Shown here piece after piece: positions 10,641-19,824 of a stretch of 64,000 nucleotides of DNA. The notes beneath the pieces are model-generated. The model was not told the origin of the DNA. It saw nothing but the letters and a program-made list of their open reading frames with translations, and did not search any database. This stretch comes from Myotis daubentonii (lineage: Eukaryota > Chordata > Mammalia > Chiroptera > Vespertilionidae), in contig NC_081844.1 in the NCBI RefSeq assembly GCF_963259705.1, positions 24,692,294 to 24,756,293 on the forward strand. The letters run 5' to 3'. A program made the position numbers and the translations under genes. Positions within the stretch are counted from its first letter, which is position 1; each line of letters opens with the position of its first letter.

Positions 10641-12163
10641 ATGGGGCATAATTTGAGTAAAGGGTAAAAACTTTATTGTTAACTTTGGCTTGCATGCTCA
10701 AGGATAAAGGAATTAAAGTGGAAGAAGGTCTTCTCTTACAGTTTTTGCATATTGTTATAGAACATAATACTTGGTTTCCTGAAGAGGGTGCATTAGATGT
10801 TGAATGTTGGAAAAGAGTAGTCAGAACTTGAAAAAAGCTCATCAGCAGGAGAAAAACTTGCCTCTAAATTATTTCTCACTGTGGAACCTGGTATTGCATT
10901 TGCTAGAACCTTTTAGAGAGGCTAAAGAGGATAGACCTCCTCCCATTGCACCATCCGCTCGTAAAGAGGAACAGAAAGAAAAATTGGAGGAGTGGACTTC
11001 ATGCCCCCCTCTACCTCCATGTCCTGACCCTGAAACATTTAATTTGCCACTAATAGAATCACCTGTGCAAAGAGCTATCTGAGAAGAATTAAAGGACATG
11101 ACGGTGGAGGAGAGACTTGCTTTTCCTATTATACATGTAGCGGACCCACATTTCCCAAATCAAATAATAAGACAGCATGAAATGTTTGACTTTAAAATGA
11201 TAAAGGCCTTACGTGAGAGCGTAGTACAAAATGGTCTTACTGCTCCATTTACTGGAGAAATTATGACTAACATTATGATTGGTACTCTCTGTCTCATGCA
11301 ACCCTGGACGGAGGAGACTATTTACTATGGAAGGGAGAATTTTTAGAGAGATGACAAGAACAAACTCATGCAAATTGCATGCTGAATGCTCAAATAACTT
11401 ATGAAATGTTAGCAGGACAAGGACAATACAGTGACTTGCAGAATCAGCTACAGTATGCGCAACAAGGTTATTAGCAAATTAGACTTTGTGGAAGAAGAGC
11501 CTGGTGGGCTTTACCAGCAAAAGGGGATCCTGAGGGAGCATTTAGTAAGTGTATTCAGGGACCCACGGAATCATTTTCTGATTTTGTGGCTCGCCTCACT
11601 GGAGCAGTGAGATGACAGATACAACATGAAACAGCAGGAGACATTTTAATCCAGCAATTAGCTTATGAAAATGCCAATGCTATTGAAATAAATGTCTGAC
11701 ATCTCTAAGAAAAAATAGTACCATTATAGAAATGATTCAAACATGTCAGAATGTGGGATCAGGCATTTTTCAAGCAAACTTACTAACTGCTGTTGTAACA
11801 GTGGGGAATAAAAGATGTTTTAATTGTGGAAGAACAGGACATTTTAAAAAAGAATGTAGGCAACCAAGAAGGACACAGGGTAGCACCCAAGGGAAAGGCA
11901 TGAGCATTCTACCTCCTGATTCAAACAACACAGGTTCAACCTCTTTATGTCCTAGATGTCAAAAAGGAAATCATTGGGCTGGTCTATGTAGATTGAAATT
12001 TCATAGAAATGGGCAGCAGTTAAATCAAGACATAGGGAATAGCCAACCGCAGGGAAATGGCCAGAGTGGCTATCCCCAGCCCTGTCATCAACAGGGGATT
12101 TATGCCCGGCAATGCCCACAGTGGATTCCCTCATCTGAGCCACTTCAAGGAGCACAGGCCTAG
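10641..12163 (+). pseudogene. gag: Degraded gag (matrix, capsid, nucleocapsid)
   Basis: An ATG-GGG start (Met-Gly, a myristoylation site) lies at 10641, but stops follow within ten codons. Open pieces are 10804-11082 (proline-rich matrix/spacer), 11098-11346 (N-terminal capsid) and 11732-12163 (nucleocapsid), in at least two frames. Two CCHC knuckles are intact: CFNCGRTGHFKKEC and CPRCQKGNHWAGLC. In the virus family this polyprotein assembles particles and packages RNA. Here it cannot be made as one protein. Confidence 0.85.
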
Positions 12164-12930
12164 ATCTCAACAGCACAATAGCAGTCACTCTGACCCCTGA
12201 TATGGCTCAGCAAGCTGTTCCTACAGGAATTTGGGGACCTGTGCCACCAGGAACATTAGGATTAGTTTTAGGAAGAAGTGGAAACACTCTTAAAGGACTA
12301 ACTGTTTTGCCTGGGGTCATAGATTCAGACTATGAGAAATCAAGACAATACTAGAATGCAAACATATTATGCAAATTACTCCAGGACAAAGAATTGCTCA
12401 GCTCCTACTTTTACTTTATATTCATCAGGGTGAAGCTATAAATAGGAAAAGAGGAACACAAGGATTTGGAATCTCAGATATCTATTGGATACATGAAGTT
12501 AGCAAAACCCATCCTATGATTAATTTAAGAATAGAGGGAAAACTGTTTAAAGGTTTAGTAGATACTGGAGTGGATGTTAGTGTTATTAGTAAAGAATTCT
12601 GGCCTCCAAGTTGGTCCATGGTAGAAGCTATGGGCTTGGAGTTATATTAGGGGGGTTGGAGTTCCTGATAATACACAACGTAGTGCTGCAGTGTTAAAGT
12701 GGCAAGATGAGGAAGGACAGACAGGATGGTTTCAGTCCTACATAGTCTCTGGAATTGCAGTCAAATTCTGGGGCCAGGATGCTTTAGAAGGTTTACAAGC
12801 TTGTATTATTACTGGCAAGGAACAGCAGTTAATAACTCAGATGAGATATCAGACTTGTCAAGGCTTAGGAAAAAATAATCATGGAATTAAAGAACCCATT
12901 CAAGCCAAAGGAAACCCAGAAAGATGAGGA
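12160..12930 (+). pseudogene. pro: Degraded pro: dUTPase and aspartic protease
   Basis: The first part encodes a dUTPase-like segment ([19 protein letters not shown]) broken by a stop at about 12354. The protease follows with the active-site triad region LVDTGVDVSV (about 12560) and a glycine-rich C-terminal GLGKNNHG (about 12865). A frame break near 12650 separates the protease core from its C-terminus. A dUTPase fused ahead of the protease is a betaretrovirus hallmark. Confidence 0.82.
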
Positions 12931-12959
12931 TTAGGATATCAGCCTTCTTAGGAATGATC

Positions 12960-14030
12960 ACTGCTCAGTCTCCTCGCCCCCATGCTGATTCTATGACCTA
13001 TACAATGGAAAGATGATAGACCTATATGGGTGGATCAGTGGCCATTAACCAAGGAGAAATTAGGTCATATTCACGAATTAATACAAGAACAAATAGAGGC
13101 TGGCCATATAGAGCCTTCCAATAGTCCTTGGAATACTCCTATATTTGCAATACCTAAGAAGGCAACAGGAAAGTGGTGATTATTGCATGATCTTAGAGTG
13201 GTTAACACTACTATGCATACCATGGGAGCTTTACAGCCTGGACTCCCAGCACCTTCACAAATCCCCCTAGATTGGTCTCTTATTTTAGTAGATCTTAAGG
13301 ATTGTTTTTTCACCATTCCCTTGGCACCTCAAGATAAACAAAGATTTGCCTTTTCAGTGCCATCTGTTAATAATATAGAACCTATGAAAATATATCAATG
13401 TAAAGTTTTGCCTCAAGGAATGGCCAATAGCACCACATTATGTCAAAAATATGTAGCTCAAGCTATTCAGCCTTTAAGGGACAAATATTCCCAATATTAT
13501 ATCATCCATTATATGGATGGCTTGCTCTTAGAAAGTTCATGGGAAGAGCAGACTTTAGCAATGTTTTCCCAATTAGAAAAGAAACTCCCTTAATGGGGCT
13601 TAAAAATTGCTCCAGAAAAGATACAGAAAGCAACACCTTTCAAATATCTAGGAACCATAATTGAAAACCAATGTATTAGGCCTCAAAAGGTGGAAATATA
13701 AAAAGATTGTCTTAAAACCTTAAACGACTTTCAAAAATATTTGGGGACATTAATTGGTTAAGACCTTATCTAAAAATCTCTATGGGAGAAATGACAAATT
13801 TATTTAATGTACTTAGGGGTGACTCTAATCTTTCCTCACCCTGAACATCAACAGATGAAGCTAGGAAGGAGTTGCTAAGAATTGAGCAGGCAGTCCCCTC
13901 AGCCCAAGTATCATGGGTACAGCCTGAATTGCCTTTATTGGGACAGATTAACCCTATTGAAAATAGTCCCACCTGAGTCATCTTCCAAAATAAAAACTCT
14001 TCTACTATTATTGAATGGGTCCACCTAGGG
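12960..14030 (+). pseudogene. pol: Degraded pol: reverse transcriptase
   Basis: The fingers and palm are recognisable: [41 protein letters not shown] and LPQGMANS. The catalytic loop reads YMDG where YMDD is expected, so one catalytic aspartate is lost. Stops occur at about 13180, 13591 and 13699, and more follow past 13750. The open piece 13183-13593 is the longest. Confidence 0.88.
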
Positions 14031-14264
14031 CAGTGATGGAGAACCTTTTGAGCTCGGCGTGTCAGCATTTTGAAAAACCCTAACTTAACTCTGGTGCCGT
14101 GTCACATATAGAAATTTTTTGATATTTGCAACCATAGTAAAACAAAGACATATTTTTGACATTTATTTTATATATTTAAATGCCATTTAACAAAGAAAAA
14201 TCAACCAAAAAAAATGAGTTTGTGTGTCACCTCTGACATGCGTGTCATAGGTTCGCTATCACTG
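14031..14264 (+). mobile_element. Non-autonomous hAT (Charlie/OC type)
   Basis: Terminal repeats cagtgatggagaacc and ggttcgctatcactg are flanked by a perfect 8-bp duplication, acctaggg (14023-14030, 14265-14272). It contains 'gagctcggcgtgtca' near the left end and no coding capacity. It is inserted between the reverse transcriptase and connection regions of the provirus, so it is younger than the provirus. Confidence 0.93.
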
Positions 14265-14595
14265 ACCTAGGGCATCAATCCTCTAAAACTGTGGTTACAT
14301 ACATAGAATTCATGGCTCAATTAATATCTCAACTCAGAAAGTGCTGCAGGCAGCTTAGAGGAGAAGAACCCCAATGCATCTATCTTCCCTTCACTGGGAA
14401 GCAATTAGAAATGCTATTTCAAACTGATTTGAATTGGCAAATTGGACTAAGTGGATATCAGGGGAACTTAGTTGTCACCTACTAAAAAACAACTTACTAC
14501 AATTTTTATATTACACCTCTATTATTATACTAAAAATACTAGGCAGGAACCTATTCCTGGAGCATTAACTGTTTTTACTGATGGATCATCTAATG

Positions 14596-14807
14596 CAGCA
14601 TTTCTCAACCTGTGGGTTGCGACCCCTTTGGCAGTTGAACGACCCTTTCACAGGGGTCGCCTAAGACCATCCTGCATATCAGATAGTTACATTATGATTC
14701 ATAACAGTAGCAACATTACAGTTACGAAGTAGCAACGAAAATAATTTTATAGTTGGGTCAGAACATGAGGAACTGTTTTTAAAGGGCCAGAAGGTTGAGA
14801 ACCACTG
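14596..14807 (+). mobile_element. SPIN-type non-autonomous hAT
   Basis: Starts cagcatttctcaacctgtgg and ends ggttgagaaccactg, with 'gaccctttcacaggggtcgc' inside; this is the SPIN_NA pattern known from bats, rodents and other tetrapods. A perfect 8-bp duplication, atctaatg, flanks it (14588-14595, 14808-14815). It sits inside RNase H of the provirus. The SPIN family is known for horizontal transfer between vertebrates. Confidence 0.9.
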
Positions 14808-14819
14808 ATCTAATGGTAA

Positions 14820-14920
14820 AGCTATATATCTATATATCTATATATCTATATATCTATATATCTATATATCTATATATCTATACATCTATATATCTATATA
14901 TCTATATATATCTCTATATC

Positions 14921-14973
<53 letters not shown>

Positions 14974-15248
14974 GTCAGTGTCCATGCCGAACGTGCTGAC
15001 CAAACTACGGGTCAAAATGAGGTGCATTGAGTACCTCTTGGTCCCTCCCCCCACGAGCCGTGGCTCTCATGGTGTAGTGGGACAGGGCAGCTCTCTCAGC
15101 ATGGCAGGGTGGGGCAAGGCGGCTCTTGCAGTGCGGCAGGGCAGGGCGGCTCTCACGGCAGGGCACAGCGACTCTCACGGTGGGCTGTGGCTCTCATGGT
15201 GAGCAACAGCAGGCTACCACATGCAATTTCATGCGCTGGGCCTCTAGT
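14820..15248 (+). mobile_element. Helitron (HeliBat-like), first of a tandem pair
   Basis: The 3' end 'gcgctgggcctctagt' at 15233-15248 is the HeliBat terminus. The interior is a diverged GC-rich repeat of 'ggctctcacggcagggc' type. The 5' end is replaced by the microsatellite, so the left border is approximate. Confidence 0.7.
14822..14972 (+). repeat. (CTATAT)n/(CTAT)n microsatellite
   Basis: About 100 bp of CTATAT units passes into about 60 bp of CTAT units. It lies where the TCCTATATAATA 5' end of a Helitron would be, so it probably expanded from that end. Confidence 0.92.
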
Positions 15249-15800
15249 CTATATAATAGCAGCATAAGCCACTGTTACAGTGGAATGATCAGAACGACTG
15301 GTCTCTATGATGAGCACTGAATACCAGGGGGCAGACGCTCAATGCAGGAGCTGCCCCCTGGTGGTTAGTGCACTCCCACAGGGGGAGCACCGCTCAGCCA
15401 GAAGCTGGGCTCATGGCTGGCAAGTGCAGCGGCAGTGGCGGAAGTCTCTCCCAACTCCGTGGCAGTACTAAGGAGCAGCGAGCTGAGTGGTAAGGAGCAG
15501 CAAGCAGGTGGGCGGTAAGGAGTGAGGGATCTTGGACTGCAAGAGGGATGTCTGACTGCCAGCTTAGGCGGACATCCCCTGAGGGTCCTGTACTGCAAGG
15601 ACTGCAAGGAGAAAGAAATTAATACCTGGGTGCATTAGAGGGAAACTACAAAAGAAAACAAAGGCAGAGAACATCTTAAAAATAGTCAGAAGAAAACCAG
15701 CAGGCAGACATCCCCCAATGGGTCCCAGACTGCAAGAGGGCATAGGCCAGGCTGAGGGAACCCCCTGCAGTGCATGAATTTTGTGCACTGGACCTCTAGT
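15249..15800 (+). mobile_element. Helitron (HeliBat-like), second of a tandem pair
   Basis: Starts 'ctatataatagcagcataag', carries 'ccagggggcagacgctcaat' and 'cccacagggggagcaccgct', and ends 'ggacctctagt'. A short hairpin, gtgca/tgcac, surrounds 'tgaatttt' about ten bases before the end. No target duplication, as expected for Helitrons. Non-autonomous. Confidence 0.9.
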
Positions 15801-16110
15801 CATACAATAAATTCAGACTGAGTCATCCAGACTAGTCATACTTCTGTACATACAATTGAATTAGAGGCTATCAAGGCTACATTGCAAGATTTCCAAGAGC
15901 CTCTTAATATTATTTCTGACTCTGTTTATGCTGTGGGCCTGGTAAACAGAATTGAAACTGCTTGATTAAAATGGCTCAGTGATCAAAGTTTATTTATGCT
16001 ATTTAAACAAGAACAGCATATTGTACAGCAGAGACAATACCCTTTTTATATTACTCACATTAGGGCTCATAGCACATTACCTGGCCCTTTAACAAAAAGA
16101 AATGCATATG

Positions 16111-16960
16111 CTGATCAATTGGTTGCTTTATTGAAACAGGCCACAGAATCTCATCAGCTTTTACATCAGCCTGCCAAAATGTTGTCTAAACAATTCTCAA
16201 TCACTCGACAGCAGACAAAACAGATTATCAAGGAATGTCCCACTTGCATGTTACATCTGCCTCAAGGGCCTAATACAGGTATTAACCCTTGAGAATTGAT
16301 AAGAAACCATATGTGGCAAATGGATGTAACACACTATACTTCTTTTGGATGCCTTGGGCATTGCATGTCTCTGTAGACACTTTTTCAAAGGCCCTATGGG
16401 CTACTGCATCTACAGGGGAAATGGCAAAACAGGTCATTGATCATTGCTAGCTGCTTTTGCCATTATGGGAATTCCAAAAATTATTAAAACTGGTAATGGA
16501 CCCACACACACAAGCTGTCATTTCCAGCAATTTTGTAAAAAGTGGAAAATTCAGCACATTACAGGAATACCATATAATTCCCAAGGACAGGCAATTATAG
16601 AACGCCAATATCAGTGGCTAAAATCCCAACTTGTAAAACAAAAAGGGGGAATAGTGGAGAAATCTCCTACACCAGGCCTTGATTACCTTAACTTTTTTCA
16701 TTTGTAATGCTGATGGCAAGACACCCATGCAATTACACTGGTGTCAGAATAAGCCAAAGGAAAATGGTTTGGTTAAATGGGAATATCCCGAGTCTGGTTT
16801 ATTAAAAGGCCCCAACCTCTTGTTAATATTTGCTCGAGGATACGCTTGTGTATTTCCAGAAAACTACTCCAAGCCCATGTGGATTTCTGCAAGAAATATT
16901 AAACTTCAACATGGATCTGAGGGAGGAACTGACCAGATTAATGAGGACCTTGCACCTTGA
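16111..16960 (+). pseudogene. pol: Degraded pol: integrase
   Basis: The zinc-binding HHCC domain is intact: HQLLH then CPTC (about 16151-16245). The core shows WQMDVTHY (first D). The second catalytic residue reads KTGNGP where KTDNGP is expected, and the glutamate lies in GQAIIER. Frames shift at about 16290, 16440 and 16680. The C-terminal WEYPESGLLKGPN and SARNIK block is readable at 16679-16960. Confidence 0.87.
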
Positions 16961-18780
16961 GTCACACCCTGCAGCTGCAGACAATCAACTATCCCAGCCA
17001 CAGGTAGCAGCAGCCCAAGCAACATGCTGAACATAAGGAGTGGGAGGAGAACAAGATGGTCGACAAACAGTCCAGAGATGACCTGCGCAATGGTGAAGAA
17101 GACGGTCCAGAAAGCTGAGCGAATTTGTGAGGAGACCTAAACCCCAAGAATACCTGAGTACATCTGTCTTGCCATGGTAGCAGTCATTTGTTGTGTGGTA
17201 ATACTACCAGGGGCAAATGGGGAAGTATATTGGACTTATGTTCCTGACCCTCCCTGGGTAAGACCCCTTATTTGGGCTGTTCCCCCACCTAGTGTAGTCA
17301 CCAATAATCCCAAGCACCTTGGTCATCCAGGAGGACCACAGGTGGGACAAGGAAGTACATGGGCAAAGTATAATACACTGGTGTCACCGCCCAGCTTCCC
17401 TTTTGTATGACACAGAATCCAACTACTGCTCCTTTGTGTGTAGAATTAAAGAGAGGTTTCTGGATAGCATGGACACCAAAGGAGGGGGAAGCAAAAGCCC
17501 AAATACATCTACTATCACTACTTGCTCTTGGGAGAGGTACGGAAAATGTAACATTACTAAGACATCCCCCAACTAAGCCATTATGTAAAAGGTCTTATGA
17601 ATGGCACCCCACTGAGGAAGAAATTAATTGGCAAGACTGTTATAGTGACCACCCCACCAGCAGCAAACTTAATAACCGTTTTTCCTTTGAGGATTGGAGC
17701 CCCTATGGGTCTGTGTATAGTAACAATCGCACCCTAAAATGGAAGGGGACCACATCCTATCTATATGTTGAAGCTAATAACTCCATCTCATGGCATGGAG
17801 GAGGATTTGTTGGATATCAATTACAACATGACAATTGGCCCCTACAAAATACACAATGGAAATTAGCTGCTGCACTTGCACCTATAAAATGGTATAGTTT
17901 TAACAATAGCTTAGATAATTTCATTTGTACCTTATGGGGAACTCCCAATAAGACAGTATTTGCCACCACTTATGTATTTGATCCTTATGTACTCCTCTCA
18001 GGCCCCATCCAGATGGGCCTTAATGCAACAAACCATCTGTATGAGGTGTCATGCACAGGATGCACACTATCCCACTGTATTAATTCTACATTCCAAAAAG
18101 ATTCCCTTATGATTTTAAAACAACCTGCTTTTGCTTGGATTCCTACTAACCTAACCAAGCCTTGGGAATCTCATCAAACCTACCAACTGTTACATGACCT
18201 AGTAAAAATCTTAAAATGACAAAAAAGATTTCTTGGAATGTTAATAGCAGGACTCTTTGCCCTCATAATGTTACTTACTTCTGTGGAATTTGCTGCTTCA
18301 TCCACGGTACAAACTGTTCAAACTTCTCAGTTTGTACAAGTTAAGGAAAATGTAACTAAGACCTTGTCTATACAAAAAAGAATTGTCAGCCAGTTTGAGA
18401 TAAAATTGTCAGCACTAAAGTCTACAGTCTTGTGGATGGGTGATAAAATCCACAGCTTAGAGCAAAGAATATCCTTGCAGTGCCATTATGATGTTTCCCA
18501 GATTTGTGTTACCTGCTTTCCCTATAATAGTACCTTACACCCTTGGGAATCAATAAAAAATCACCTTCTTGGTGCTTGGTGTAAAGGTAACACAACCCTT
18601 GATATTTTAGAATTACAGCAACATATTATACAATTATCCAAAGCAAACTAACAAACTAATTCCTTAGATACCTGGCAGCAATTTAAAAAGGACATGAAAG
18701 AATTTAATCCCTTTCACTGGATCTCCTACATTTGCCTCTCAGCATAACCACTATTGCTTGTCTCATTTCATTCTTGTTCT
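16911..18780 (+). pseudogene. env: Degraded env (surface and transmembrane subunits)
   Basis: A hydrophobic leader-like stretch (VAVICCVVILPGANG, about 17177) precedes the surface subunit. A frame change near 17407 leads to a 270-codon open stretch rich in N-X-S/T sites with paired cysteines (CTGC). A TGA at 18217-18219 falls at the subunit boundary, just before QKRF and a hydrophobic fusion-peptide-like run. A 137-codon transmembrane-subunit frame follows with coiled-coil and cysteine loop features. Its end has further stops before the anchor. In the family this protein mediates entry; this copy is interrupted and is described as a fossil only. Confidence 0.82.
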
Positions 18781-18878
18781 TATATGTTTATTTCTAGGCT
18801 GCAGATGCAGAATGAAGAGTCTTAAAAGGACTCAAGCCTTACAGGTGGCATACACTTTTCAAGATTTATTGAGAAAAC

Positions 18879-18891
18879 AAAAAGGGGGAGA
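18879..18891 (+). other. Polypurine tract
   Basis: aaaaagggggaga directly precedes the 3' LTR, as required for plus-strand priming in retroviruses. Confidence 0.88.
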
Positions 18892-19305
18892 TGTGGAAGC
18901 TATCCATTGTCAACACTATCATGAAAGTGCAACAAGGAACTCAGAAGGCTGATGGACCTTGAGCTTTGGCAGGGCCAAAGCTATGCACCAATTGTTCTGT
19001 TGGATTATGGTGGCTTGAGCAATTTCCTGACCTAATAGTCTCAATGTAAATCTTTACTAATATTTACTGACCTTTAAGATAGTCTGCTTGCTACTGGATT
19101 CCCTGCCTAACTGAGGGAAAGATGTGTATTCTAAAATTGAATAAAAGCTAACAGGGCCAGGGCTTTGAGGAGCCTCTCCACTAGAGAAAGGTTCCCGCAT
19201 AGCCACTATGATTTCTAAATTCATATTTCTTGTCTAGTGCTTTCCTTTGTGCATTGGCCCCTTCTTCAGACCTTGAACCCTAGCAGTGCTGGTTGTGGCA
19301 TCACA
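18892..19305 (+). repeat. Provirus 3' LTR
   Basis: Begins TGTGGAAGC (the 5' LTR has one extra base here) and ends CATCACA. Polyadenylation signal AATAAA at 19140-19145. It is followed by the second acccag at 19306-19311. Confidence 0.95.
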
Positions 19306-19310
19306 ACCCA

Positions 19311-19824
19311 GACGTATTTATATATACACTAGAGGCCTGCTGCACATAATTTGTGAACTTGGGGGGGGGTCCCCCAGCCTGGCCTGTGCCCTCTCACAGT
19401 GTGGGAGCCCTACAATGGACATTCCCAAAGAGGTAGGCCCCGCCAACCCATCTGGGGATGCCCCAAAGAGGTAGGTTGGAGCCGGGGGTCCCGCCTCGAT
19501 GCTGTGTGGAGCCACAGGACACCCAGGCTTCACCTCACGGAGCCACTGGGCACCGCCTCTGAGCCACTCATGCAGCCTCAAGTCCTCGCCCAGCCATATG
19601 TGCCTTGCCATGCATGAAGTCCCACCCACCCACTCACACCCACTGTGCAGCCTCTTGGTGGCATGAGGGCATGATGACAACTTGTATATTAGCTCTTTAT
19701 TATATAGGATATATTGTTGGGTTGGATGTTTTCCTCTTAACTGTGATGACCTATAACCAGTTTGTGGTCATCTGCCATCCTCCACATCACACGGCTATTA
19801 TGAGCCCTTGGTCTCTATGTCATT
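19311..19824 (+). pseudogene. OR pseudogene, part 2 (TM3 to TM4), Helitron-split
   Basis: Continues the receptor of 9906-10038 after the provirus: 'gacgtatttata', then a Helitron, then 'gttgggttggatgttttcct' and the MTYNQFVVICHPPHH equivalent of the [15 protein letters not shown] motif. Coding homology stops at about 19824, where L1 sequence begins. TM5-TM7 are missing. Confidence 0.88.
19328..19709 (-). mobile_element. Helitron (HeliBat-like)
   Basis: In reverse orientation it begins with 'actagaggcctgctgcaca' (complement of the CTAGT end with its hairpin) and ends 'ttattatatagga' (complement of the TCCTATATAATAA head). It was inserted between A and T inside the OR pseudogene. Confidence 0.9.

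Larger units (their letters stand above)
14273..16110 (+). pseudogene. pol: Degraded pol: connection and RNase H, split by insertions
   Basis: A connection-domain frame runs 14291-14485. RNase H begins with VFTDGSSNA at about 14570 and is cut there by an hAT and two Helitrons. It resumes at 15801 with TIELEAIKATL (catalytic E), ISDSVYAVG (catalytic D) and HIRAHSTLPGPLT. A stop sits at about 15962. About 1.2 kb of foreign DNA lies inside the domain. Confidence 0.85.
10039..19305 (+). mobile_element. Endogenous betaretrovirus-like provirus (ERVK class)
   Basis: A complete two-LTR provirus of 9.3 kb, including about 1.4 kb of later insertions. The order LTR-PBS-gag-pro(dUTPase, protease)-pol-env-PPT-LTR is preserved. 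Class II assignment rests on the 6-bp target duplication, the lysine-type primer site, two zinc knuckles in Gag and a dUTPase in front of the protease. All genes carry stops and frameshifts. By hand count the LTRs differ at roughly 35-40 of about 413 positions, so the insertion is old but lineage-scale rather than pan-mammalian. It integrated into an OR pseudogene. Confidence 0.93.

Noticed and set aside
14822..14972. Regular short repeats that could suggest an array
   Set aside because: Simple 4-6 bp microsatellite units without spacers in a mammalian genome; not a CRISPR.
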